A DNA stretch of 64,000 nucleotides from JBMNGG01 sp050949705 (GTDB lineage Bacteria; Bacillota; Thermosediminibacteria; Thermosediminibacterales; Tepidanaerobacteraceae), in assembly GCA_050949705.1 (NCBI GenBank), contig JBMNGG010000004.1, positions 124,001-188,000 on the forward strand, read 5' to 3'. Made by a program: the position numbers and the translations under genes. Below, piece by piece: positions 34,162-42,785 of the stretch. Positions within the stretch are counted from its first letter, which is position 1, and each line of letters opens with the position of its first letter. The notes under the pieces were generated by a model that had not been told where the DNA came from, made no database searches, and was given only the letters and a program-made list of their open reading frames with translations.

Positions 34162-35337
34162 ATGGCCCTTATCGTACAAAAATTCGGAGGAACCTCGGTA
34201 AAATCCCCCGAAAACCGAAAAGCTGTATTAAACCACATTCTTAAAGCCAAGGAAAAAGGAAATGATGTCGTAGTGGTTGTATCAGCCATGGGAAGGCTAG
34301 GAGACCCTTATGCTACAGATACACTTATAGAACTGTTAAAAGCCCAGGGAGGCAAACTATGTTCCAAAAAGAAGGATCTAATTATGTCATGTGGAGAAAT
34401 AATTTCAGCTGCGGTTATGGCATCATACATAGAAGCCCAGGGTGTCAAAGCTGAAGCTATGACAGGATTTCAAGCGGGCATATTGACTACGGCGGATTTT
34501 GGAAATGCGGATATTTTAGAAGTGGATCCTGCACCCATCACAGAAAAGTTAAAAGAGGGAAAAGTAGTTGTTGTTGCAGGATTCCAGGGTAGGACCGAAA
34601 ATAATGAAATAACCACTCTGGGACGAGGTGGCAGTGATACTACCGCTGTGGTGTTGGGAGGATATTTGAAAGCAGATGAGGTTGAGATTTACACCGACGT
34701 GCCTGGAATAGCAGTAACAGATCCAAGGATTATTCCTGAGGCACCTTTCATTCCGAATATTTCTTTTGACGAAGTTATCAAAATGGCTGAAAGCGGTGCT
34801 AAAGTTATACATCCTAGAGCAGTTAAAGCTGCCAAGGCGTTTAATATGCCACTTAGAATTAAATCTACTTTTGACGAGTCAGATGGAACACTAATAGGTT
34901 CTGAAGAAAGTGACCTACCGATTTCAGGTATTACACTGCAAAGAGATTTAACTGTAGCAAAATTTGTAGGAGAGAAGGAATTAACAGATAGTGAAATAAA
35001 TAAATTGCATAAACTAAGTAATGATAAAACAATTTACACAAATGATGCAGGAGAAAGAGTAATAGTAATAAATGAGGATAAAAAAGATGAGGCCAATAAT
35101 TTAGCTAAAGAGCTAGGAACAGATTTAGAGCTTTGTGAGAATTTATCAAAGGTATCTGTTGTCTATAAAGATTCGGCTGATGCAAATAAAATGGAACAAA
35201 AGATTAGTTCATTGCTTTCAGATGAAAATATATCGACAGTAGCTGAAAAGGCTCTTAATAGCTGCAAAACAGTTATAGTAAAGGGCGAAGATGGAGAGAA
35301 ATCTGTAAGAGTTATCTTTGACGGATATTTTAAATGA
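34162..35337 (+). CDS. Aspartate kinase
   Basis: Phosphorylates aspartate at the head of the lysine/threonine/methionine pathway; asd at 10.1-11.1 kb would do the next step. 391 residues. KFGGTSV, VVSAMGR, GRGGSDTTAV and the C-terminal ACT regulatory region (GITLQRDLTVAKFVG onward), which usually mediates feedback by lysine or threonine. No T-box or riboswitch is visible in the 131 bases upstream. ATG 34162 with AAGGAGG. Terminator at 35398. Confidence 0.93.
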   Translation: MALIVQKFGGTSVKSPENRKAVLNHILKAKEKGNDVVVVVSAMGRLGDPYATDTLIELLKAQGGKLCSKKKDLIMSCGEIISAAVMASYIEAQGVKAEAMTGFQAGILTTADFGNADILEVDPAPITEKLKEGKVVVVAGFQGRTENNEITTLGRGGSDTTAVVLGGYLKADEVEIYTDVPGIAVTDPRIIPEAPFIPNISFDEVIKMAESGAKVIHPRAVKAAKAFNMPLRIKSTFDESDGTLIGSEESDLPISGITLQRDLTVAKFVGEKELTDSEINKLHKLSNDKTIYTNDAGERVIVINEDKKDEANNLAKELGTDLELCENLSKVSVVYKDSADANKMEQKISSLLSDENISTVAEKALNSCKTVIVKGEDGEKSVRVIFDGYFK

Positions 35338-35397
35338 TAAATATTGGAGATTAAGAATATCTAAAATGCAATAATTTATATATGAGTTTTATTTTTT

Positions 35398-35427
35398 GGT
35401 TGCCATGATAAATGGCAACTTTTTTTG
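35398..35427 (+). terminator. Terminator after aspartate kinase
   Basis: An 8-bp stem GTTGCCAT/ATGGCAAC (35399-35406, 35412-35419) with an immediate eight-T run. Confidence 0.93.
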
Positions 35428-35562
35428 AATCTTATTAGAGTGACCACTTATATTTAAATTTATTAAAAAAGACCAGCTGTTTTCCTGGATGGTTATGATG
35501 AAATGTTTTACAATCTATGTTAACCTGTATTTAATAATTAAAGGACTTAGGAGTGATATAAT

Positions 35563-36150
35563 ATGTTAATCGTAGGTATTAACGGGAGTCCTAATATGTC
35601 AGGTAGCACTGCATTTTTGTTAGACCAATTGTCAAAAGAGATTGAGCTTTTAAATGGGGAGTTTAAAAGAATAAATGTGGTGGATGCCTTATCGGATATT
35701 AACACGCCATTTTGTACAAATTGTAATAACATATGTGATGGAAGATGTTATGAGGGGACGAAACTTGAACAATCATTTCAAGTTATGACAAAAGCTGATG
35801 CAATTGTTATAGCTAGTCCTGTTTATTTCGGATCAGTATCAGGCCAATTAAAATGCTTTTTTGATAAAACGTTAAAATTAAGACAAGAAAGAAAACTAAT
35901 AGGGAAAATAGGTGCCGCTATAGCAGTGGGAGGTGCTAGATATGGGGGTCAGGAAAACACCATAAGAACAATACAAGGTATACTTATGATTCATGGTATG
36001 AGCATCATAAGTGATGGCTCAATTACGCATGGTGCAGGTCATTTTGGTATTGCAGCACAGGAACCGGCTATTGAAGATAAAAAAGCGGTAAAAAGAATTA
36101 AAATCTTAGCAAATAGAATAGCTGAAGAGGTTTTAGACCTGCTTAATTAA
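35563..36150 (+). CDS. Iron-sulfur flavoprotein / NADPH-dependent FMN reductase family
   Basis: 195-residue flavodoxin-like protein. N-terminal GINGSPNMSGST binds FMN phosphate; SPVYFGSVSGQLKCFFD is the isoalloxazine-site motif of the family. A compact Cys cluster CX2CX3CX3C (CTNCNNICDGRC, residues about 51-62) probably holds a 4Fe-4S cluster as in archaeal/clostridial Isf proteins. Role: electron transfer or oxygen/peroxide defence in anaerobes; partner unknown. ATG 35563, moderate ribosome site. Confidence 0.85.
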   Translation: MLIVGINGSPNMSGSTAFLLDQLSKEIELLNGEFKRINVVDALSDINTPFCTNCNNICDGRCYEGTKLEQSFQVMTKADAIVIASPVYFGSVSGQLKCFFDKTLKLRQERKLIGKIGAAIAVGGARYGGQENTIRTIQGILMIHGMSIISDGSITHGAGHFGIAAQEPAIEDKKAVKRIKILANRIAEEVLDLLN

Positions 36151-36502
36151 ATATTAGAAGGTCATAAAACAATTAATGAAATAATTATTCCAAGAAGAGC
36201 ATCAATGATAGAGAGAGTAAAGATTTATCATGGTAGCTATAATAAATAGCAACTTTTTTGTAAGTTATGTGTCTAGGTGTTTTCACTATAAGTAAGAACT
36301 GTTACCATTATTGATAATATATAGTATCATAGAATTAATCAATGTTTTGTAAAAATTATTCTGTAAGAAAATATGCCTATAAATTATTAGATACTTGAGA
36401 TTTAAAAACATGTTACATACATCTTGTCAATATTAAACCTAAATTTTTAGTAATCAACATCTACGCTTACGCTTTCGTTACATTATAGGAGGTGAAAAAA
36501 TA
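36151..36502 (+). other. Spacer between the flavoprotein and AraC genes
   Basis: 352 AT-rich bases with no gene. A weak imperfect terminator (TGGTAGCTAT / ATAGCAAC then TTTTTT, 36230-36258) may end the flavoprotein transcript. AGGAGGTG precedes ATG 36503. Confidence 0.45.
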
Positions 36503-37351
36503 ATGGGTGTAAAAGACGAAAAAGGACAATATAACAAAAATTTTTCTCTCTATCATAGTGTTGGTATGAGTGCTAGTCCGGATTTTCATTTTCATGATTA
36601 TATTGAAATTTACTTGAGTGTTTCTGGGGGAAAACAATTCATTATTAATGACAAAATATACGATATACATCCTGCCGACCTTTTTATTATAAAGAACCAT
36701 GAAATTCATAAGGCTACTTGTGCTGATAATATTCCTTATGAAAGGTATTTTTTGCAATTTGATCCGGAGTTTCTGTTATCCTATTGCACTCCAAAAACAA
36801 ATTTACTTCAATTCTTTGATGATAAATCCAACAGTTTCGGTAATAAAATTCATCTTTCTGATGAACAAAACATCCATTTAATAAATTTGTTTAAAAAATA
36901 TCTAAATATCGATGCAAGTTTCGGAAAAGATGTATTAGAAGAAATATACTTTATTGAAATTATATTGTATATTGCTCAATTGTGTTATACAAATAAATCT
37001 TTAGACACAAATTATTACTCTAATGATTATATACCAATTGTAAAACAATTACTTGATTATATTAATTTAAACATAACTGAAGACTTATCTCTTGATCATT
37101 TAGCAAAAGAAATAAATGTTAGTAAGTCATATATGTGTAAAATGTTTAGAAAATATACAGGAACTACAATCAACAAATATATTACAGCTCGAAGAATTAC
37201 TGAAGCAAAAAGATTATTGAAAATGAAAGAACCTATCGCAACGGTTTGTGAGAAAACTGGTTTCAATAATTATTCACATTTCATTAGGACCTTTACGAAT
37301 CTTGTTGGATTTTCTCCGATGAAATATGCCAAAAAGGTTAGAGAAAAGTAG
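36503..37351 (+). CDS. AraC family transcriptional regulator
   Basis: 282 residues. N-terminal cupin sensor (FHFHDYIEIYL, then GKQFIINDKIYDIHPADLFII, residues about 28-75). The C-terminal double helix-turn-helix (about 180-280) includes LAKEINVSKSYMCKMFRK and the second-helix signature GFNNYSHFIRTFTNLVGFSPMKY split by the usual spacing. It lies directly upstream of copy 2 of the glycyl radical operon, same strand, 250 bases away, with AraC-type direct repeats between (37449-37477). Most likely a substrate-responsive activator of that copy. Confidence 0.92.
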   Translation: MGVKDEKGQYNKNFSLYHSVGMSASPDFHFHDYIEIYLSVSGGKQFIINDKIYDIHPADLFIIKNHEIHKATCADNIPYERYFLQFDPEFLLSYCTPKTNLLQFFDDKSNSFGNKIHLSDEQNIHLINLFKKYLNIDASFGKDVLEEIYFIEIILYIAQLCYTNKSLDTNYYSNDYIPIVKQLLDYINLNITEDLSLDHLAKEINVSKSYMCKMFRKYTGTTINKYITARRITEAKRLLKMKEPIATVCEKTGFNNYSHFIRTFTNLVGFSPMKYAKKVREK

Positions 37352-37448
37352 CATGAGAAATGCAACAAATCCTATTATTTTTCATAGAACATTATGTTAG
37401 CAATTAAGCAACCATACTATGTTATACCCTATTTTGCCATGGAAGAAT

Positions 37449-37477
37449 ATATGCAATAATTTTGATATTATATGCAA
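37449..37477 (+). promoter_or_regulatory. Candidate AraC operator: ATATGCAA direct repeats
   Basis: ATATGCAA occurs at 37449-37456 and 37470-37477, exactly 21 bp apart in the same orientation, the two-helical-turn arrangement used by AraC proteins. A small dyad ACATA/TATGT follows near 37485-37500. It lies between the AraC gene and copy 2 of the glycyl radical operon. No such pair was noticed upstream of copy 1. Confidence 0.5.
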
Positions 37478-37601
37478 AGAAATGACATATATTATATGTT
37501 ATCATAATTGTAGTCATAATAATACATTTATTTAGAAGGTACAATTTAAGCCTCAACAAAGTGTATCTGCCCCAAAATATCCAAGAAAGAAGGGTTAAGG
37601 G

Positions 37602-38510
37602 ATGGAAAAAGGAATAGTTTTCAACATACAGAAATTATCGATTCATGACGGACCGGGAATCAGGACATTAGTTTTTCTAAAGGGCTGCCCTTTACGCTGC
37701 TTGTGGTGTTCAAACCCAGAATCACAAAAAGCAAAACCGCAAGTAGCATCCTTTCACAAGAGATGTATAGGGTGTGGAGTCTGTGAAGTAGTATGTCCCC
37801 AAAAAGCCATAAAAGAAATAGACGGTCTATATATAATAGACGACGAGCTTTGCGATGATTGTGGAATATGCGTAAAAGAGTGTTACACAAATTCCAAACA
37901 ATTTATGGGCAAAGAAATGACAGTAGAAGAAGTAGTAGAAGAAGTTATGAAAGACAACATGTTTTACAAGAGATCCGGAGGGGGCGTAACTTTTTCAGGC
38001 GGAGAACCTTTAATGCAACCAGCTTTTCTCTTAGCCCTACTTAAAGAATTTAAAAAACAAAACGTAAACACAGCAATAGAGACGAGCGGCTATTGTGATA
38101 CAGAAGTTTTAAAAGAAATAGCAGATTACCTAGATATAATTCACTATGACATAAAACATATGGACACAGACATTCATAAAAAGATAACTGGAGTATCCAA
38201 CGAACTCATATTAAAGAACCTAAAAGCATTAGATAGCAAGCGAAAGAAGATAATAGTTCGGATTCCCATAATTCCCACATATAACGATTCTGAGGAACAT
38301 ATAAAAAGCGTAGTTGACTTTTGCTCCGACTTAAAATCTGTAGAAAAGATAGAATTGCTACCCTATCACAATCTTGGAGAATACAAGTATAAAAGCATAA
38401 ATAGAGAATACGAACTTTCAGAATTAAAAACACCTGACAAAGAACACATGGAAAAGCTATTAAACATCGTACAAGATGCAGGTATACCTTGTGAAATAGT
38501 TGAGGCTTAA
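37602..38510 (+). CDS. Glycyl radical enzyme activating protein (radical SAM), copy 2
   Basis: Amino-acid sequence identical to the copy at 24230: radical SAM CX3CX2C, two ferredoxin-type clusters, 302 residues. It uses the same ribosome site, which is inside the repeat. What differs is control: this copy lies behind the AraC gene and its candidate operator. Confidence 0.95.
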   Translation: MEKGIVFNIQKLSIHDGPGIRTLVFLKGCPLRCLWCSNPESQKAKPQVASFHKRCIGCGVCEVVCPQKAIKEIDGLYIIDDELCDDCGICVKECYTNSKQFMGKEMTVEEVVEEVMKDNMFYKRSGGGVTFSGGEPLMQPAFLLALLKEFKKQNVNTAIETSGYCDTEVLKEIADYLDIIHYDIKHMDTDIHKKITGVSNELILKNLKALDSKRKKIIVRIPIIPTYNDSEEHIKSVVDFCSDLKSVEKIELLPYHNLGEYKYKSINREYELSELKTPDKEHMEKLLNIVQDAGIPCEIVEA

Positions 38511-38581
38511 TAGCTAATTAACATATATTAGCGAAAATTTATTTTTAATTACAAAAATAAATTCAAAAGGAGGCTATGATA

Positions 38582-40945
38582 ATGCTAACACCAAGAGTAA
38601 AGAAGCTAAAAGAACAGCTTCGTTCTACAAAACCGAATATTTGTGTTGAAAGAGCTAAATTAACCACCGAAGCCTACAAGAAATTTTTTAACGAACCTCC
38701 TGTATTATTGCGCGCTAAGTTACTAGACTACTTGTTAGAAAACAAGTCAATAGTTATAAACGAAGGAGAACTAATCGTTGGAAACTTGGGTAGCAAATAC
38801 AGAAGTGCACCGGTATTTCCAGAATACGGAGCAAGATGGATAATTAACGAAATAGATGAATTTCCAACAAGAGGAACAGATCCTTTATACATTTCAGAAG
38901 AAGAAAAGTCCGAACTTCTAGATATATTAGGAGAGTGGGACGGAAAAGGTTTTGCAGAGGTAGCAGAATCCTACCTAAGCGAAGAAGTTCTTGAAGCTGA
39001 AAGAGCCGGCGTATTATCAGTAGGTTCCAGAATCACCTCTACAGGTCACGTAGTACCAAACTATCCTAAACTACTAAACCTTGGATTAGTAGGCATAATG
39101 GAACAAGCAGAAGAAGAAATGGCAAAAATAGGCCCAAGGACACATGACAACCAAAGAAAACACGATTTTCTAAACGCAGCAATAATAACCTGTAAAGCAG
39201 CCATAAAATTTGCCGAAAGATTTTCCGCCAAAGCAAAAGAACTAAGTGAAAACACGGAAGACCCCGTAAGAAAGAAAGAACTATTAGAAATAGCAGAGAT
39301 ATGCAAACATGTGCCCAAGAATCCCCCCAGAAGTTTCCATGAAGCATTACAGTTCCAGTGGTTTATACATTTAATCATGCAAATAGAGACAAATGGTCAC
39401 TCAATAGGCTTGGGAAGATTTGACCAACACATGTATAAATACTACAAAGAAGATATAGAAAGCGGAAAAATAACAAGAGATGAAGCAATAGAACTTATCC
39501 AATGTATGTGGATAAAAATGACAGAACTCCTTAAGATAAGAGACAGATTCGAAGCAGAAGCCTTTGCAGGCTACCCCTTATGGCAGAACATGGCAATAGG
39601 AGGTCAAACCCCTGAAGGCTTAGATGCAACAAATGAACTTTCATTTGCCATACTAGATGCATATAGAGGAGTTCAGACCGTACAACCATCCTGCTCATTT
39701 AGACATCATGACAACATAAATAGAGAATTTTTCCGTAAAGCCTTAAAAATGTCCCAAGATGGCTTAGCAATGCCAGCATTTTACAACGACAAACTAGTTA
39801 TACCCTTAGTATTAGCAAAAGGCGCAACAATAGAAGAAGCACGAGATTGGAGTATAGAAGGATGTGTAGAACCTTTTGTAACCGGTAAATCAGATGGAAG
39901 ACCCGTAGTTGGATACATTAACGGTCTTAAAATAATAGAATTGATACTAAATAACGGAGTAGACCCACTAACCGGCAAACAAATAGGTTTAAAAACAGGA
40001 GAACTAGACACATTTAAGAGCTTAGACGACATAATGGTAGCCTTTGAGAAGAACCTAAAGCACTTCATCAAACTAATGCTTGACAGCTATAACATAGTAG
40101 GCTCCCTACATGCAACAAGACTACCTGCAGTATTTGCATCAATAACAGTAGATGACTGCATAGCAAAGGGTAAGTCACTACAAGAAGGAGGAGCAAAATA
40201 CAACTTCTCCGCAGCCTTTATTACAGCATTAGCAAACACCGTAGACTCATTAGCAGCAATAGAAGAAGTAGTATTTAAAGACAAGACCCTAACCCTTAAA
40301 GAACTAAATGAGATACTAAAAACAAACTTTGAAGGCAATGAAAGAATAAGACAACTACTTATCAACAAACCACCTAAATATGGAAATGATAATGATTTCG
40401 TAGACGGCTTAGCAAGAAAAATCCTTGCAATGTATAACCATGAACTAGAAAACTATAGAGACTCTCGTGGAGGCAAATACATTTTAACAGTATTATCAAC
40501 ATCCTTTAATGTATTACAAGGCAAATGCACAGGAGCATCTCCTGATGGTCGCAAAGCCTTTGAACCGAATTCCGACAACGCATCACCCTATGTAGGAAGA
40601 GACGTAAAAGGCCCCACAGCAGTATTAAAATCAGTAGCGAAAATAGACCAAATGAATTCTCTTGCAGGAGCCCTATTGAATTTAAAATTCGACTCGAACA
40701 TAGTAAAAGGAGAAAAAGGTCTAGACATTCTAGAAAACGTAGTAGAAACATACTTTGATCTGATGGGAGAACATATACAGTTTAATGTTGCAAGTGCAGA
40801 GACCTTAAAAGCCGCACAAAAGAATCCTGAAGAATATGCAAACCTAATGGTAAGAGTTGCAGGATATTCCGCATACTTTATAGAACTTGACAAAGCTGTT
40901 CAAGATAATATTATCGCAAGAACAGCACATAATGAAGCATCATAA
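38582..40945 (+). CDS. Glycyl radical enzyme (dehydratase/lyase type), copy 2
   Basis: 787 residues identical to the enzyme at 25210, with Cys428-Val-Glu430 in the active-site loop and Gly761 as the radical residue. ATG 38582 is preferred over 38576 on ribosome-site spacing, as in copy 1. The only nucleotide difference noticed is a silent T at 39760. Having both copies intact suggests that dosage or separate induction is selected, or that the duplication is very young. Confidence 0.93.
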   Translation: MLTPRVKKLKEQLRSTKPNICVERAKLTTEAYKKFFNEPPVLLRAKLLDYLLENKSIVINEGELIVGNLGSKYRSAPVFPEYGARWIINEIDEFPTRGTDPLYISEEEKSELLDILGEWDGKGFAEVAESYLSEEVLEAERAGVLSVGSRITSTGHVVPNYPKLLNLGLVGIMEQAEEEMAKIGPRTHDNQRKHDFLNAAIITCKAAIKFAERFSAKAKELSENTEDPVRKKELLEIAEICKHVPKNPPRSFHEALQFQWFIHLIMQIETNGHSIGLGRFDQHMYKYYKEDIESGKITRDEAIELIQCMWIKMTELLKIRDRFEAEAFAGYPLWQNMAIGGQTPEGLDATNELSFAILDAYRGVQTVQPSCSFRHHDNINREFFRKALKMSQDGLAMPAFYNDKLVIPLVLAKGATIEEARDWSIEGCVEPFVTGKSDGRPVVGYINGLKIIELILNNGVDPLTGKQIGLKTGELDTFKSLDDIMVAFEKNLKHFIKLMLDSYNIVGSLHATRLPAVFASITVDDCIAKGKSLQEGGAKYNFSAAFITALANTVDSLAAIEEVVFKDKTLTLKELNEILKTNFEGNERIRQLLINKPPKYGNDNDFVDGLARKILAMYNHELENYRDSRGGKYILTVLSTSFNVLQGKCTGASPDGRKAFEPNSDNASPYVGRDVKGPTAVLKSVAKIDQMNSLAGALLNLKFDSNIVKGEKGLDILENVVETYFDLMGEHIQFNVASAETLKAAQKNPEEYANLMVRVAGYSAYFIELDKAVQDNIIARTAHNEAS

Positions 40946-40984
40946 TGGAATAGTATAAGGCGAGGAATATTTCAAGCATCTCCT

Positions 40985-41018
40985 AAAAACCCCAATTCTA
41001 ATTAAAATTGGGGTTTTT
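40985..41018 (+). terminator. Terminator after glycyl radical copy 2
   Basis: A 13-bp stem AAAAACCCCAATT (40985-40997) / AATTGGGGTTTTT (41006-41018) with T-rich continuation. Stem core shared with the terminator after copy 1, with a different loop and flanks. Confidence 0.92.
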
Positions 41019-41163
41019 AATTTTTCTATTTTAACTACATAAACAGAGACCCTCCTTAAACAAAAATTCAGTAATTAAATAGTCCCTTTCTAAATCACTT
41101 GAATAATATATAAAGAACAGTTGGTTTATTTATGCAAAGTTTTGTTAGGGGAGGGAGAAATAA

Positions 41164-42714
41164 TTGAGGCAAACATACAATTTAGAGTGGGCAAGTAAAG
41201 ATCTGGGGCAGGATTCACGTGTAGCCCTAGGTAATGTATATGGTGGTGGAAATGTAGAAATAGTTGTCGGGTCAACTGCATCTTCTGGGCAAGAGTCATA
41301 TTTGCATATTTTCCGATATAAGGGTCAGACTTATAATCAGCTAGCCAAAATGTCATTAGGGAAAAATAATACTAATTGGATCGGGTGTCATGATATTGAT
41401 AAAGACGGTATTGATGAAATAGTTATCGGTTGTTCTGACGGGATTCATATATATAAAATAAGAGGCGGTAAACTAGTAAGAATTGCCAAAAGTGTTGACG
41501 TAAAGGGAGCTGTTATTTGTATTGCTATTGCGGATATTGACAAAGACGGAAAATATGAAGTTATAGCTGTTGTCAAAGGTAAACCGCGAATCTACATTTT
41601 CCGTTTTGAAAAGGATTTAACCCTTTGGAAATCTGAAACAATTGAACAACAGGTGTATTGTGTGGCTGCAGGCGATACTGATAATGATGGCTACCCTGAA
41701 ATTGTAGTAAAGAGCCATGGACAGCGAGGATGTATTATTAATGTATTATGTTACAAAGGTGGAAAAAGGCATGAAAAATGGAGAAGCCATATATCAGATG
41801 CAGGTAAGGCTTTTCTGGCAGTAGACGATTTTGATTTAGATGGCAAGGCTGAGATTGTTCTCGATTGTACAGATGGCAAGGTTAGGGTAATGCAATATGA
41901 TGGAAGTAAATACAGAACCTTCTGGGACAGTCCAAAACATTCTCAAGGAGTCCAAAATGTAGCCATATTTGATATTGACGGTGATGGTTATAAAGAGTTA
42001 ATTGTTGTATGTCTAAGTGAAGTATATATTTACAGCTGGAAAGCTGGAAGGATCATTCTAGAATGGACCCAAACGGTTCCCAATGGAGCCTTTTGTATTG
42101 CAGCTGGAGAACTAAACCATAAAGGCTTTGGCGAAATAGTCGTGGGTACTGTTTATGGATATATCTATGTTTTTGAAGCACGCCGTGACAAACAACGTGG
42201 AAAACTTTGGATGGATAAAGTTCAGGCAATTATCCAAGATACCGTAACTATACCTGATGGGAAACCTGATGCTGCTCGGGGAGTTGAAGCAAAAGCTAAA
42301 TTTTTTGTGGATGAAGTGCGTGTGATACATGATAAAGTAATTGTTGATGGTACTGTTAAGGCAAAAGTACTTTATGTAGCAGCTTTACCAAGCCAACCGG
42401 TACATTTTTTTGAGGCCACTTTTCCATTTTTGGAATTTATCCATTTGCACGGTGCAAAACATGGTATGCAGGCGTTTGTATATTTTAATGTAGAACATAT
42501 AAGTGTTGATGTAGTAAGTCCAAGAAGAATTAAAATAACAATTTTGTTTGAAATGGTTGTAAAACTTGTGCCCTTTTATGATGATCACCATCATAAAGAT
42601 CATTTTGATAAAGATCATTTTCATAAGGATCACTTTGATAAAGATCATCATAAGGATTACTATCATAAGGATTATGATGATCATTATCATAAAGACTATT
42701 GGAAGTGGAAGTAA
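41164..42714 (+). CDS. FG-GAP/VCBS beta-propeller protein with SPOCS-like domain and His/Asp/Lys tail
   Basis: 516 residues from TTG 41164 (GGGAGGGAG upstream). Residues about 20-350 form a propeller of VCBS/FG-GAP repeats with at least five calcium-loop motifs of the DxDxDG type (DIDKDG, DIDKDG, DTDNDG, DFDLDG, DIDGDG). Residues about 375-470 resemble the DUF3794/SPOCS domain of spore-coat-associated proteins (GTVKAKVLYVAA, then HGAKHGMQAFVYF). The last about 45 residues are almost entirely His, Asp, Lys, Phe and Tyr. No signal peptide is seen. A metal-binding coat or spore-surface role is inferred, not shown. Confidence 0.8.
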   Translation: MRQTYNLEWASKDLGQDSRVALGNVYGGGNVEIVVGSTASSGQESYLHIFRYKGQTYNQLAKMSLGKNNTNWIGCHDIDKDGIDEIVIGCSDGIHIYKIRGGKLVRIAKSVDVKGAVICIAIADIDKDGKYEVIAVVKGKPRIYIFRFEKDLTLWKSETIEQQVYCVAAGDTDNDGYPEIVVKSHGQRGCIINVLCYKGGKRHEKWRSHISDAGKAFLAVDDFDLDGKAEIVLDCTDGKVRVMQYDGSKYRTFWDSPKHSQGVQNVAIFDIDGDGYKELIVVCLSEVYIYSWKAGRIILEWTQTVPNGAFCIAAGELNHKGFGEIVVGTVYGYIYVFEARRDKQRGKLWMDKVQAIIQDTVTIPDGKPDAARGVEAKAKFFVDEVRVIHDKVIVDGTVKAKVLYVAALPSQPVHFFEATFPFLEFIHLHGAKHGMQAFVYFNVEHISVDVVSPRRIKITILFEMVVKLVPFYDDHHHKDHFDKDHFHKDHFDKDHHKDYYHKDYDDHYHKDYWKWK

Positions 42715-42720
42715 GGATTA

Positions 42721-42768
42721 TAGGGACATTAGGTCTTTAATCAAAACCTGACCGGGTGTCCCTTTTTC
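42721..42768. terminator. Terminator between convergent genes
   Basis: AGGGACA (42722-42728) pairs with TGTCCCT (42757-42763), followed by T5. It ends the propeller gene and faces the Gln-rich gene on the other strand. Confidence 0.75.
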
Positions 42769-42785
42769 AATAGAGTAAAGAAATT

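Larger units (their letters stand above)
37570..40948 (+). repeat. 3,379-bp direct repeat, copy 2
   Basis: Second copy of 24198-27576, same orientation, 9,993 bases after it. Left flank (AraC operator region) and right flank unrelated to those of copy 1. One silent base difference seen (39760). Near identity implies a recent duplication, gene conversion, or an assembly effect. Confidence 0.97.

Noticed and set aside
42385..42751. Open frames in other frames and strand over the His/Asp/Lys tail
   Set aside because: Produced by the repetitive DNA of the tail; the frame starting at 41164 is continuous with the propeller domain.
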